Assembly (NCBI GenBank): GCA_015143295.1
Contig: CM026567.1
Coordinates: forward strand, 13,224,416 to 13,288,415
Direction: 5' to 3'
DNA from: Tetracentron sinense
Taxonomy: Eukaryota; Streptophyta; Magnoliopsida; Trochodendrales; Trochodendraceae
DNA: 64,000 nt
Shown: positions 30,449-43,945 of the stretch, piece after piece
Layout of the letters: each line of letters opens with the position of its first letter
How positions within the stretch are numbered: the first letter of the stretch is position 1
Program-made: the position numbers and the translations under genes
The notes under the pieces: generated by a model
What the model saw: only the letters and a program-made list of their open reading frames with translations
Database searches by the model: none
What the model was told of the DNA's origin: nothing

Positions 30449-32231
30449 TGACTGTGAGCGCGGGAAATTCACTCCCCCAATCTGTTTGTGGCTCACGGGT
30501 TTTTGAGAGTCGCTACCTATTCATTCAGAAGGGATAAGTCCCCCGAAATTTTGGATAAGGTCTTGGTCCACGAGAGAGATCAGGGTAAGAGGTTCAGTTA
30601 AGTCCGGGGAAGGTGTTAGGCACCCCGAGGCTTCCGTTTCACAACGGTTCCGTATTCCCCGGGTTTAAGCCAAATAAAGTTAATCTTGTTTAGAATGCCA
30701 AAATTTTTAAGTGAACACTAATCCAAGAAAGGAAAAAGCTAACTGGGGTCGGGCCCGTGTTGGGCTGCCTACGTACTCACAGGGTGAGATCAGACCGAGC
30801 GTAGTTCTGGCACGTGAGCTTGTGCCGAGGCTAAGGGCGTGTGTGTGTGTACCAAGGGTGGCTAACATGGGCTAGTCCGGTAGACTAGGGTTGGTTGACC
30901 GAGGAGGTCAAGTGCAAAGTATTGTAAGCCCGGTAGGCTTAGGGAGTAGTCCGGTAGACTAAGGAGGAGTTCGGCCTGGGTTAGGATTACTAACCGGGAT
31001 TAGGCCGAACTAACTGCAGTTAGGGTTGCTAACCATAGTAAAGGGTGAGTGAGTTGTAGCTTGGTAGGCTAAGATGGGGGCCCGGTAGGCCGAAGTAAGT
31101 CCGTTAGACTTGGTTTTTAGGCCCATTAGGCCGTAAACTGAAGTTAACTACGATTAGGAATGCTAACCGTTGTTAAGGGGGTCTAACTGTGGTTAGGGTT
31201 GCTAACCAGGGTTAGGGAGAGGGCCAAAGTCAGGATTATGATCCAATTACAGTTTAAGGAATGTCCTTTTAATTTCCCAAGGTTTGTAGGGTTAAGGGGT
31301 GTTCGCGGTTAAATATTAACCGGAGGTGCATTTTACTGTGGTTAAGGTCTGGTACAGTCCAAGTTGGGCCTAGGGGACTAGGCAGGGCCTAAAGTGGCCT
31401 CCTACCAGGCCTGGCCCCTGCAAAAGCTCAGAAATAAAATAAAGTTTAATGTCGGTAATGTAATTACCTACATTATGGACAGTGTTTTAAGACAGTGTTT
31501 TTTCAAAGTTAACTAAGGTTAATGGATAACCCGAGGTGAACCAGAGGCATAAGAGTGTAGGGGGGACTCCTGGGAAGAGTTCAGGCCAGGTGTGGACCTC
31601 AGAGGATGCCTGGAGTGGGCCCCACAAGAGTGTAAAGCCACTGTAACAGACAGTGCAAGTTGGCGGTAGTCGTTCTACTGCCCATCCCAGATCAGGTGAA
31701 AAACAGAATGTCGGTAGAGGTATGACCGACATTTTGGAAAAAGCTCAGAAACCAGGGGTAAGCAAAGGGATCACCGACAAATGGAAAACAGGCCATTTTT
31801 AGAATGATGGTACTGAGAGTACTGCCATTCTGGGTTTTCTTTGAAAACTGGATCCGTGGCCACTGGGGCTGGGCACAGAGGTCACTAGGGGTTCCCTTAT
31901 GATACGAGGGCCCCCAGAAGGTTCTGTAATGGCTGTCAAGCCTTGATGGAGATGCTATACCCGAAGGGGTTCACCACACCTATGGTTTAGGTGGGTGAAC
32001 ACCCTGTGTGAGTCTGTATACCTACTAAGCAATAACAAAGCAAAGAAAAACGTCCCCTGGAGATGACTAGGGGCTCACATTATGGAGAGAACAAAAGGAA
32101 AGTGGGTAGGGGAAGTCCCTACCCAAGCTCTGTTTCTAGCCAAACAAGGAGTGCCTTCGGGTGTATGGTGGTGGCACTCCAGTGGTGCTGCACGAGCAGG
32201 GGTGGGAGAGGCAGGTCTAGGGGAAGCCTAG
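30449..32231 (-). repeat. Tat-type 3' LTR, segment 1
   Basis: On - it contains clade-typical words: GAACTACGCTCGG, TACGTAGGCAGCCC, GGTGCCTAACACCTTCCCC and TAGCGACTC. 30880-31210 is made of drifting short repeats (CCGGTAGGCTTAG, GGTTAGGGTTGCTAACC). No coding frame. Continues at 41182 after the copia element. Confidence 0.7.
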
Positions 32232-34416
32232 TGTTGGACATATATGCCCTCGAAAGCCAATAAGAGACTTTTCTATGTTGATTAGACAAACATCATATTC
32301 ACACAACCAACTATAAAGGGTATTTATATTAATTACTGTCTCATATGATGATGACATAAAGTTCCATAGGTAACATTGTAGGAAAATCATGCAAAGGTTG
32401 CGAGGAGATATGATTTTCCGGTTCCTTGTAAACCTAATATTGTTCGAAGCCTCTAGAGTACTGGTTGGGCGCCGTACTTCATCATGGCTTGCACATGTGT
32501 AGTTCTATGAGATAGTGTGATGAATCTCATTCACAGAGAGTGGTGACTCTTGACTAACATGTGAGTATATGTAGCAAGTACATAATACTGAACGGGGTCA
32601 CTAGTGGATACCCTATGGAATACATTGTCAGATTGTATTAGGGTTATCCATTTGACAAATTGTCCTTAGACCTGAGAGGTTAACATCTTCTCAGACATTT
32701 GTCTATATGGCTTTGATGTGCCAATCGGCAATGTCCAATACACAGGACTAACTCCGGGTACGTTGGGTCATGTACACTATGTTTGGAGAAGTGTGTAAAC
32801 ACTCAATAAGGAATCCACAACTCCTTAATTTGAGATAATGATATCAAGGTGATACTTGTTGAACTGAACTGTTAAATCCAGTACTGGTGCTTTTCGGTAA
32901 AATGGTCTTTATCGAAGTTGATATTTTTAATATGGAAAAGTATATATATAAATATATATGTCAGTTCTTTTCTAATGTTTCTTCAAAAGTGTTTTGGAGG
33001 TTCAGTTCAATGAAAAGTAATCATGAGAAAGAGTTCTATTCATAAGTTAGGGACTAAGACAGTGGAATTGTTCCAATCCCGGAAGCTTACATGTGATATC
33101 AGAATGTGGAAGGATTTATTTGTAAATATATTGTGAGATGGTACTTACAAGCAATTCTCTAATTTCTAGAGGTTAATCACATTGTGTTAATGGACATTAA
33201 TTGTGATTGGTGGAAGTCTAGGGACTTAGATAACATTCTATGATCCTAATGGAGTTTTAGGAAAGGTGTTTCCTAGTAACAATGCTTCAACCAAAAAGGT
33301 GAAGTACTTGGTCCCACAACCGGAAATAGGAGATCCCTTTAGATCCCACACACAAGGACCTTTTTAAAGTATTTAATTTAATTTATAATTAAATTAATTA
33401 ATTTATCTAAGTAATCACTATATGGTATAGTGAAGCTCTAAAAGGTGGAATCACATTAGATGTGAAAAACCAAATGGGTAGGACCCATTGGGAATTATTA
33501 TAAAAGAATAATTCAAGTGACCAAGAAGGGTTTTGGAAACCCTTTGGGCGTGTGGAGTGGGACCCACCTAGGGTGGGACGCCCACTTTATGGAGGAAGTT
33601 TTATTTTAATTAGTTTCTAATTAATTAACACCTTATTGGATAAGGTTAGTTAGTTAGTTAGTTAATTACTAATTAAAGATTCCCTAATTGTTAGGGATTC
33701 CATTAGTTAGTTACTAATTCAAGATTCCTTATTGGATAAGGATAAGATTAGTTACTAATGGATAAGGTTGGTTTCTTTTAAGATTAATCCTAATTGGATT
33801 AGGAGAATAATCAATAAAGGAAACTATTGAGGAATCCTAATTGGATTAGGATAAGGTTAATGAATTATAATTGGATTACAATTCAAACAACCAAGAGGGA
33901 ACTTATATAAAGGATTGGATGCCCAGCCCTTTAATATATATATATAATTCTCCAGAATTTTTTTTCTTCTCTCCCTCTCCTAAAACCTCATGCCCTCCCC
34001 TCTCTCTCCTTGAGGTGTACGGTCACACCCACCTCTCTCTTCTTTTGTCTTCTTGATTGGATCTTGAGGAAAAACAAGAATTCATCTTGTTCATCAAGAA
34101 AGGTTCTTGATCAATAAAGATTGGATCTTTATTCAAGATTCCTAGAGCTGGAAATTTGGAAGGGCCATTAGCTTCCATTAGAGAAAGCTTTAAAGGAAAA
34201 AGAAGGTTCGTGTGAATCGACAGGAGACTTGACACTTGTGAAGTTTTGCGAGTACTATTCTAACGTGGATTTGACTTAACAATTTCAAAGTCGCAAAGGT
34301 GAATGTTATTCTAACCTTCATTGAATAAAATCAATTAGAATCTTAGTCAGATCTTGGGATTCGATGTATGCCCCCCAAGAACTGTGTTTCTAAAATTAAA
34401 AAGAGGCATACTTTCA
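32232..34416 (+). repeat. 5' LTR of the copia element
   Basis: 2185 bases, TGTTGGACATATATGCC to GGCATACTTTCA. Contains TTAATTA-rich repeats at 33600-33860 and the core promoter. Confidence 0.95.
33904..33911 (+). promoter_or_regulatory. TATA box of the copia 5' LTR
   Basis: TATATAAA followed by a pyrimidine-rich leader (33960-34050). The 3' LTR lacks this part through a deletion. Confidence 0.65.
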
Positions 34417-34417
34417 T

Positions 34418-34429
34418 TGGTATCAGAGC
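34418..34429 (+). other. Primer binding site (initiator Met tRNA)
   Basis: TGGTATCAGAGC, one base after the LTR end. Confidence 0.95.
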
Positions 34430-37400
34430 CAGGGCTATGCTTCTCTTTGATTTTTGAGTTTAATCAAGATTTATATCAAGATTACCTTCCCTATGAATTT
34501 TGGTAGACCTAATGAATCAATCTTCTAGATTCTTGATTATTGGATAATCATTATTAGGCTTAAGGGATCCCCCTCTAGTTATTGAGGGAGTAATCAAGCC
34601 CCTAGAAATTAGTGTGATACTAATTTCAGTTTTTGGATGATTTTAAAATCTCTCTTGATTCTATTAGGGATAGGTATATAGAGATATAAATTTGGTCAGA
34701 GATCCTTTTTATATTAAATTAAATTGTTTAATTTATTCTTATGAGCCTCGGGCAAGTTTTCCCTTTGATATATACCACTTAGATACCCATTGATATTTTG
34801 GCTAGCATAAATAGATGAGATTTTATTTATTAAATGTTAATTAATAAATCTCATGGTGTTAGACACCCTTGCTTAAGTTTTCTTGGAGATTAAAGCTTAT
34901 TTCAATTAAAATTGATTCATGGATTTTCGGATTTGTATTTGATTAGAAGAATCGATACAGTTTTGGTATTTCGGCCATAACTTTGTGACCGTAAGTCCGA
35001 TTTAGGTCCGTCAGTACATCGTTTCGAAGCCGTCGAAAAGATATACAACTTTCGTGAAGAAAGTTTTTCGAGAATCAATCGTTTTGAGGGTCAAAACTTG
35101 AGTCGAAAATCTAAAGCGGGAAAAGGAGTTTTCTAAATTAATTTTCCAAGAGGCTTTCAAATTTTTCCTAAATTTCATTATTTGATTTGAGAGAATGGGA
35201 TGCTATTAAATCGTTTAATGGACTATCAATTAATTAAATAGTTTAATTATTTGATTCGAGAGCACGGGCTGAGATTTAATTAAATTGTTTAATTATCTGC
35301 TTCGAGTCCACGGGTTGTCATTTAATTAAATGTTAATTATGATATCTTTTATGGTTCCCTAAAAAGTTTATGGGAATAATACCATAATTATTGTAGTTGA
35401 TTTGGATCAATTACATGTGCTCAGAATGACTGCCTGCATAGTATTTTAAAGTTTTTATTTGATTAATAGTTAATCAAGTAATTACATAAATGCCATTGGT
35501 TGAGATACAGAGTTTTATCTCAAGTAAATTTTAATTGATAGAGATCAATTATTTTATGGACATTTAATACTAGTGTTTAGGGTATTATTTTATTTAATTG
35601 TTAAATCAAATAATCCCTAAAGCAGTTGGCCATTATGGAAAATTTTGAATTCACCTATTATTGATTTGGAATCAATATAAAGTGATATTAAAAATTAGCA
35701 ATTTGCTGATTTTTATTTTGGTCTTTTAATAGTTATTAGATCAAAATAATATAGAAGGGATTAGATCCATAGCCTAGCCGAATTTAATATGGTGTTTACT
35801 ATTTGTTTATCAATTGAGGAATGTGAGGATGAATTTTAAGGTTAGATTAAATTTTAGAGAAATTGTTTCTCTTAATGATTTTCCAAGCATTAAAGGAAAA
35901 TTGTTTTCTTTTAATGATGATCTAAAAACCCTAAGAATTCATTCTTGTCATGCTTGCTTTCTTTGCTCTAGGGTTTTTCTATTAAATGTTAATAGAGACC
36001 TTAACCATATGGGAAAGAGTTTCCCTAAGGTTAACAAAACCCTTGTTGAGGTTATGGACTTTCTAAGTAATTTGTCATGCCATGTTATTATTCATAGTTG
36101 ATGAATTGTTAATAAATATTCTTGTTGAATGGTGGATGGGTTCCATGATCATGCATTCTTCTTCTCTCTCTATTCTCTTCTCTTTCTTCTTATGAGTTGT
36201 ACTCCCCTTGAGCACCCTATTTTGGGTGATTTCTCAAGGTTTCTTATTTTGAATATGATGTAATCTTAGTATTAGGAGTTGCTGATTTTTCTATGGAGAA
36301 ATCAAATTGAAGATCGAAGATGATGGTAATCGTATGGAGAATAAATCTTAGAAGGCGTTCTACAAGAGTAGTTGTAGGATTTCTAAGATAGCATGATCAT
36401 GTTGACCCATTGTGTGGCAATATTATGTATTTCATGTGATGATTTATTATAGCTTTTAGTTGCTTAGAAAAGTCCATAACCCTTGTGATAATGTGATTAT
36501 CGTTTTTGTGCAAATTTTGGATAATTGGATCAAACCCCACAATATGTGTTTTGTTGAAACATAAAAGATTTGTGTTTAAATAAAACACATTATTATAGCC
36601 CTTTTGGACATGATTCATGTAGTCCATGTTGAAATTTTTACGTGAAATATGTTACTTGCATGATTATGAGATAAGTATGTCTTAATTGGCATAGATGTGA
36701 GCTAACAATATTCACGATTATGAGAAGTGCTTGAGTGACACTTATAGACCCTAGTAGAGGTCTTAGAGAGTTGTTTAAAGACTTCCATAATTTCTTTTAA
36801 ACTTAGGGTTGGTGAACCCTAATGTGCTAAGAATAATTCGTAGAGAATTAAAGGGTAATATAGTCCATTTTGACTTATGGGCTTTAGTGATGCACATGGA
36901 CACTTTATAATTGTTATTCAGGCCCATGGTGCTTGGTATGACCAATGGTCCATCATATGAATGAATGAACCATCTAAAGCCCACTGATGTTAAAAATGAC
37001 CTTTGTACCCTTGGATTAGATCCATTAAGATTTCTGGGGCTAGTGGGAGTTCATTGGAATTAGTTTGATCTAATTAAATGAAATTTGATTTATTATCATG
37101 TGATGATATTTGTATATTGTTTTATACATGTGATACAATGATAAATATTGTGAATGCTTTTGATATATGCATTAGATATATAATTTATTCATGATATTCT
37201 GTTTTCCCTCAAGAAAAATATTAAGTGAATTAAATGGGCTAATCTATCCTACGGGATAATGTTGCCCTATGACCTTCCATTATCAATAAGACTAGGAATT
37301 AATTAGCCTGAGTCTTGTCTCTCTGACAGGAATCGGACATAATTCAGTCTAAATTAAACTCCTAGTGTTTTATTTCTATAGTAGATAGGAATGTGTATGG

Positions 37401-37900
37401 CCTGATAGGGAGTGTCAACTAGCATGGGGGCATATTCCTACTTGATCATATGACAACCGAGAATAATGGGTTTCACTTAATCAAGGAACATGACGGCTGA
37501 CACAGTGACAGTCATGTTGTCCTTGGAGGTCACAAGAAAATTGGGAATCACTAATTAACATAAGGAGTTATGCATGAGATGTTCAGTGATGGATAGTTAC
37601 TATCCTAGCATGGAAGATTGCATGTGTATTATAAGGCACCCAATGCTCATCAGAAATATGAAGTAGCATATTTTCTAATTTTATAGATTGAGGGGTCTAT
37701 GAAATTTGACTGAATGATGAGCAATATCATCAAAGATCGAAAGCCCTGATCTAATGATATTATAATGTGTGAAATATTATGATGTATGTTTTATTTTCAT
37801 GTCATTCTATAACCACTTTACCAAGACTTTAATAAGAATCTCTTGACCAATTCAAAGTGTTTGGAATGGAAAAAGAATCTCAAGTTTGTGCTTACTATCT
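34430..37900 (+). other. Long non-coding internal leader
   Basis: About 3.5 kb of AT-rich sequence with no recognisable protein domain on either strand. The first part has repeated TTTAATTAAAT words (35210-35340). The gag remnant starts only after it; such length is unusual for copia leaders and suggests a large non-autonomous derivative. Confidence 0.6.
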
Positions 37901-39760
37901 AAAGAATTGCCCAAGTTCTCACTACTGATGTTAAATCTCATATGAGATGTTTACAGAATACAATAGGGCTGCTAGGCAGCTTACTATATAAAAGGACAAG
38001 TGGACACCAAGTTGACTAGGGAAACCCAGTCACAAAGAATATAATAGAGATCATTGGATTCATAAATCTCAATTCTTGGTGCTGAGATAAATTTATGAGA
38101 TTAGAGGATATGATCTTCGACAAACTCCCGCAGTCCTTTAATATGGTTATGTTGAACAAGTAGGAAGTCAGATTGTCTGAAATCCTACATGTTGCATATG
38201 GCTAAGAACCTTTGAAGAGTTCAATGCTACTTGCAAAGATGTTCAAAAGAATTGAATTTTTAAAATCCCGAGCATTTATGCAAAGGAAAGAAATCCAAGA
38301 TTTTCCATTGGAAAGGTATTCTAGTAGTATGGACAAAGGCTCTTCTGAGAAGAAAGGAAAGTATAAGGATTGTGCTTCATAGTGAAGCAATTGGTCATTG
38401 GATACAAGACAAACCTTTGGAAGGATTGTCCAGTTTCTATACTCATCAAGTCCAACTTAATTGTTGGAACCTCCAGCTCCTAATGCTTGGTATGATCTTG
38501 CATAAGTGCAATAGTTGCATGTTTGTTAAGGAGAAGGAGAAATCCGAGTAGATAAAACTTCTACTTGGGAATGAGACAAAAGTTGGATGATCATAATTAT
38601 ATGAATCTTCCATTAAGAGATAGCTAACTTTATTTCACATTCTTTGAAAAGTTCAAGGAATTCCGCATTGAAATAAATAAACAGCTAGGTAAGTCTTCCA
38701 TGATTGAGAAGAGTACCTCTTAATAGAAATTTCATAATTTACTCTCATTACATCTGTCTCAGATAATTCTCATAACAAACCATAGCATGATGGTGTTGTT
38801 AAATCGAATTATATTGGATATGATTTGATAGAAGATGAGCTTGGGATTCGCGTTAGAGACATTTAGTCTCTATTCCTGGATTACAAAAGATATTTGTAAA
38901 CAGGAATACAAGTTTCCTAGTAGAGAAACTGAATCTAGAATTGTTCTAGAAGCGGAAGCCCAATAAACCAATAACTATGAGAATTGATAGAGATCAACTC
39001 TCTACTCTCACTATACCTAAATAGTACACTAGAACCCACAAGTCCCAGAATCTGTAGATGAACTAACTTTTATTTTGATGAAGTAATCAAACTGTTTGAT
39101 TTTCATCTAAGAATGAAAGTATCATTTGTGTGCAAATTAGTTAGTGGGAGCATAATTACTTTCCTGGCTCTATGCAAAGATAAAAAATTTTTCATTGCGA
39201 ATGAAGTATTAATATTATTCTTCTCTTAGATTTGATCTAGCAATTATGCAATGAAGGACAAAAACTTTGATAACATGTTTTCTTAGTCCTAAATGGTTTA
39301 GAGACAAAAGAAAAATGGTATTGTTATTCTCCCAATAACAATCATGTTTTTGTGCAAGTAAGATTCCAAGAAAAGAGTTTCTACCTTTATGAGATGGAAT
39401 CTGTTTCTCTTAGATATATGATATCATGAGAAAATATACTTGTACTAGACCGGATATTCATCACATGTTGATGTGATAAGATATTGATCAGATTAGTCCG
39501 GAACATTGCATAATGATAAAGCACAAGCATGTTAACTTCTGAAAATGACTGTTGGACAGTATCATTTTTGTTTAGTCTTTTAAGACTATGGTTATTGATA
39601 ATAAATTTGCAAGAGTTGCAAGTGTTATTGCATCACTACAATAGTTGTGGTAAAGCAGACATGACAGACCCATACATATTAAGTTATGTCTCAATTGGTG
39701 TTTGAGAAACATCACTGAGAAGATGGGCATTACATCTAATTGGCTTAGAGTGCAAGTGGG
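37901..39760 (+). pseudogene. Degenerate copia gag and pol remnants
   Basis: gag: IFDKLPQSFNMVMLNK then TAG at 38161, preceded by broken GAEIN-like words; then a knuckle remnant IGHWIQD near 38385. Beyond 38800 only scattered pol-like pieces remain and no RT or integrase motif can be read. Many stops in all frames. Confidence 0.55.
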
Positions 39761-39761
39761 A

Positions 39762-39774
39762 GATTGTTGGACAT
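39762..39774 (+). other. Polypurine tract of the copia element
   Basis: CAAGTGGGAGAT-type tract directly before TGTTGG. Confidence 0.85.
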
Positions 39775-41181
39775 ATATGCCCTCGAAAGCCAATAAGAGA
39801 CTTTTCTATGTTGATTAGACAAACATCATATTCACACAACCAACTATAAAGGGTATTTATATTAATTACTATCTCATATGATGATGACATAAAGTTCCAT
39901 AGGTAACATTGTAGGAAAATCATGCAAAGGTTGCGAGGAGATATGATTTTCCGGTTCCTTGTAAACCTAATATTGTTCGAAGCCTCTAGAGTACTGGTTG
40001 GGCGCCGTTCTTCATCATGGCTTGCACATGTGTAGTTCTATGAGATAGTGTGATGAATCTCATTCACAGAGAGTGGTGACTCTTGACTAACATGTGAGTA
40101 TATGTAGCAAGTACATAATACTGAACGGGGTCACTAGTGGATACCCTATGGAATACACTGTCAGATTGTATTAGGGTTATCCATTTAACAAATTGTCCTT
40201 AGACCTGAGAGGTTAACATCTTCTCAGACATTTGTCTATATGGCTTTGATGTGCCAATCGGCAATGTCCAATACACAGAACTAACTCCGGGTACGTTGGG
40301 TCATGTACACTATGTTTGGAGAAGTGTGTAAACACTCAATAAGGAATCCACAACTCCTTAATTGGAGATAATGATATCAAGGTGATACTTGTTGAACTGA
40401 ACTGTTAAATCCAGTACTGGTGCTTTTCGGTAAAATGGTCTTTATCGAAGTTGATATTTTTAATATGGAAAAGTATATATATATATATATATGTCAGTTC
40501 TTTTCTAATGTTTCTTCAAAAGTGTTTTGGAGGTTCAGTTCAATGAAAAGTAATCATGAGAAAGAGTTCTATTCATAAGTTAGGGACTAAGACAGTGGAA
40601 TTGTTCCAATCCCGGAAGCTTACATGTGATATCAGAATGTGGAAGGATTTATTTGTAAATATGTTGTGAGATGGTACTTACAAGCAATTCTCTAATTTCT
40701 GGAGGTTAATCACATTGTGTTAATGGACATTAATTGTGATTGGTGGAAGTCCAGGGACTTAGATAACATTCTATGATCCTAATGGAGTTTTAGGAAAGGT
40801 GTTTCCTAGTAACAATGCTTCAACCAAAAAGCAATTCTCTAAGAATTCATCTTGTTCATCAAGAAAGGTTCTTGATCAATAAAGATTGGATCTTTATTCA
40901 AGATTCCTAGAGCTGGAAATTTGGAAGGGCCATTAGCTTCCATTAGAGAAAGCTTTAAAGGAAAAAGAAGGTTCGTGTGAATCGACAGGAGACTTGACAC
41001 TTGTGAAGTTTTGCGAGTACTATTCTAACGTGGATTTGACTTAACAATTTCAAAGTCGCAAAGGTGAATGTTATTCTAACCTTCATTGAATAAAATCAAT
41101 TAGAATCTTAGTCAGATCTTGGGATTCGATGTATGCCCCCCAAGAACTGTGTTTCTAAAATTAAAAAGAGGCATACTTTCA
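39775..41181 (+). repeat. 3' LTR of the copia element, deleted
   Basis: 1407 bases. Relative to the 5' LTR it lacks about 780 bases (33299-34076). At the break is an extra GCAATTCTCT, also present at 40683 in the same LTR (AAGCAATTCTCTAA), so the deletion carries templated filler. Confidence 0.95.
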
Positions 41182-41555
41182 CCTAGAACCGAACCAAGGG
41201 TGAAAAAGGGGTAAGGATTTCGGTTTTGCGAATGGGGTTCTCCTCCAAAAAAACGCAGACCCTATGAACTGTGATGGCGTTGGGTATTTGTAGGGAAGCT
41301 CCTAAGGGACCTAAAAGGGATTTAGAAGAAGGGAGAGGAGGGTATTGGTCCAAGGTAAGGTCGACTAAAGGTTGAGGAAGGAGAGACCGAGGTGGAGGTA
41401 GAGTGTGCAGGGGTGTTGCAGGCCTACAACTCGGAACTTGAAGATGTCGGTAGAAGGTCTACGAACAGCTTGAAACAAGGCCAAATTTAAGACGTCGGTA
41501 GAGGGTCTACCGACATCAGGGATTTTAGATTGAAAATGGGCTGGGCCCTGCACAC
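41182..41555 (-). repeat. Tat-type 3' LTR, segment 2
   Basis: Flank of the copia element. Contains GTCGGTAGAGGTCTACC-type words, also at 31670-31735, supporting that both pieces belong to one LTR. No coding frame. Confidence 0.65.
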
Positions 41556-41843
41556 TCGCCCCAAAATACCCCCTAGGAGTTTAGGGATACTTTAGGCGTG
41601 ACTAAACATACCTGCCAAACCATCCTGTCATGAATAAGATAATTAAAGTACTAAACAATGAAAATCAGAGCGTGGAAGCTAAACATAAATGTGGAAGCGT
41701 AGACTAACTTTTTATTTTCTTCTAAGGTTTCCAAAAGAGTATTCCAAGTTAACATATATATATACAAAACATGTCTAAGTCTAAGGTGGACACGCCCGCC
41801 TATCAAAATGTCAAACTACATATAACCCTCTCGTACTCTCCCC

Positions 41844-41982
41844 TCAACAATAGTCAAGGTACGGCCACACGTCGAGGTCTCGGTCCGCCTGAGATTGCAG
41901 TGGGATAGACGGCTCTCTCTCCTCTATGTATTCTTCCTCGACCCAGAACCGAGTCGAGGGCTCCCTCAGTACCTGCCGACAT
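41844..41982 (-). pseudogene. Broken copy of the LTR short reading frame
   Basis: On -: MSAGTEGA in one frame, then after an indel RFWVEEEYIEE, REPSIPLQSQ, RDLDVWPYLDYC to TGA at 41844. It shows the long C-terminus seen at 21092-21244. Confidence 0.45.
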
Positions 41983-42284
41983 GAAAGTACGGCTGAGCTT
42001 GGAATACTCAACGAGTACAAGCTACTAGCTAACCATAACAATAATAAACATGCGAAGAGTAATACAATACCAATCATCAATTCAAGGCAATAGTAAAATC
42101 ATAGGATTAAACAATATTAAACATGGAGCAATATTATCATCTTGATGTATGTGCATGAATGCAAAAATGCCGATAAAACTTATGCTTGAAAACCCGTTTC
42201 CATATCTCGGTGTGCCTTGTGGAAATCATGTATGCGTGCATGCATGAATGTCTTGTCATCATCTTGTAAACTTGCATCTTGTAA

Positions 42285-42560
42285 CTTGTGAGCCAGAGGC
42301 TAGCACCCGAATCTCCCTGGGCTGCCAACCTCCTTGATATATGGTTTTCTTGTGAGCCAGAGGCTAGTACCCGAATGTCCCTGGGCTACCAACCTCTTTG
42401 ACAATATGTGATTTTTATTACTTGTTTAGTTTTCTTGTGAGCCAGAGGCTAGTGCCCGAATCTCCCTGGGCTACCAACCTCCTTGACAATACGTGTTTTG
42501 GGGTTTTCTTGTGAGCCAGAGGCTAGTACCCGAATCTCCCTGGGCTACCAACCTCCTTGA
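42285..42560 (-). repeat. LTR cassette 2, GAGCCAGAGG type
   Basis: Four copies starting TTGTGAGCCAGAGGCTAG, hairpin-forming like those at 21535-21745, within candidate intron 41973-43157. Confidence 0.88.
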
Positions 42561-43547
42561 CATGCAATAGTTTCTTGTTGGTTATTATATGCACATGCTC
42601 TTGAAATCTCGGTTCATGCTAACATGCGTGCTCGTGTACGTGCCAATAGTGACAATCATGGGAATGAGGATAACAAAAGAGATATTGCATTTCATTTAAA
42701 TTTAGAGCATATCATGCAAACATTTAGGTGATCAACATAGCATTTGGTCGAGTCATCATTTACAAGAACAATTACATACGGCTTACATCCAATTCCTTTA
42801 AGTCATCATTTCATAGGTTAGGCATTTATCAACACATAACAAACGATGTCCATTAATAGTTCATCTTATTCTTCTTTAATGCATATTTTCCATCCAATCA
42901 CATAAGGGTAAGTTTATTATTTGTAAAATGCCCATCTTCCATTTTTCATTTCCCACACCACACATATCACACATCATACATTTGGCATCCCATCGCCTCA
43001 ATCCACATTCCATACACATCCATATCCTTTTTCCTTATCTTGTTTATATTTATTAAGATGATACAATTCATAGGGAAGGAAAGCATAATGTAAAGAATCA
43101 TCATTTAAAATAGAAAACCTAGGTTAATGCTAGGGAAAGTTAGTAGGGTGTACTAACCTTAGATCAAGGCTTGATCTTGATAGGAACCTTGATTTAAGCT
43201 CCAACTTGAAAGGAGGAACCTTTTCTTGAGGGAGACTTGGTTTGGGGAAGAAAACCCTCTTGAAATACCTTGGAGAATACTGCCCTAGCTTGAGAACGAG
43301 ATCCCCCACGAGCTTGAGCCTTGAACTTGAAGCAATCTAAGTTTGAGGATGATCTAGGGTTGTCAAACCCTTTGATTCCTTCTCCAATGGAAACCCTAGG
43401 TGAAAACCCTCTTCTTCTCCTCCCTTTTCTCTCTAAATGTTCTAAGTGTAATGAATGAGGGTTCAAATGGTCGAGCAAGCCTTTATGGGTAAGGGTTTAA
43501 CGCCCAAAAGATGAAAAAGCCCTTACTAAAATTTCTGCAAAAACGCG

Positions 43548-43735
43548 AGGACCGAGCGATCGGTGGTTATGACCGATCGATCGGTTGCTTACCGAGCGAT
43601 CGGTGTTCTAACCGATCGAACGGTCAAAAGTCTTCTCTCTAGAAAATTTTCCCATACAAAATTTTTGACCAGTCGATAGCTACCGATTGATCGGTTTTGG
43701 ACCGATCGATCGCTGAATGGACCGAGCGATCGGTG
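43548..43735 (-). repeat. LTR cassette 1, CGATCG type
   Basis: On + ACCGAGCGATCGGTGG, ACCGATCGATCGGTTG and relatives, seven copies. Confidence 0.88.
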
Positions 43736-43945
43736 CTCTGCAGGTCTGGACTGTTTTGACCATATCTTTTGACTCGCTCGTCCGATTTCGATGATTCAAC
43801 TTGCGTTGGATCTGTATTTCAAAAAGGAACATTTCTGAGTTTTAGAATTTCTAATTTCTCCCTTATTTATTTATTAGACCACGAGAAAGGCCAATTAGCT
43901 ACGAAAGTACTATTTATTAAATGTAGAAAAGTCCGGGGTGCTACA

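Larger units (their letters stand above)
32232..41181 (+). mobile_element. Copia element with decayed coding region, full length
   Basis: LTRs 32232-34416 and 39775-41181, primer site, polypurine tract and a perfect duplication CCTAG (32227-32231 and 41182-41186). In their shared ~1.4 kb the LTRs differ at only about ten sites by eye, yet no coding frame is intact. It probably moved with proteins from another element. Confidence 0.93.
41556..43945 (-). repeat. Solo Tekay LTR, inverted, eroded end
   Basis: About 2390 bases; on + TCGCCCCAAAATACC to GGGGTGCTACA. Same subtype as 20814-23132. The expected TGTCACG end is worn (CACACTCGCC) and I find no clean duplication; ACACT occurs at both edges only if terminal bases were lost. 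Confidence 0.88.

Noticed and set aside
32063-32263. 66-codon frame on + across the copia LTR start
   Set aside because: Spans an insertion junction and has no domain.
34418-34429. tRNA-like match
   Set aside because: Only the 12-base primer site complement; no cloverleaf.
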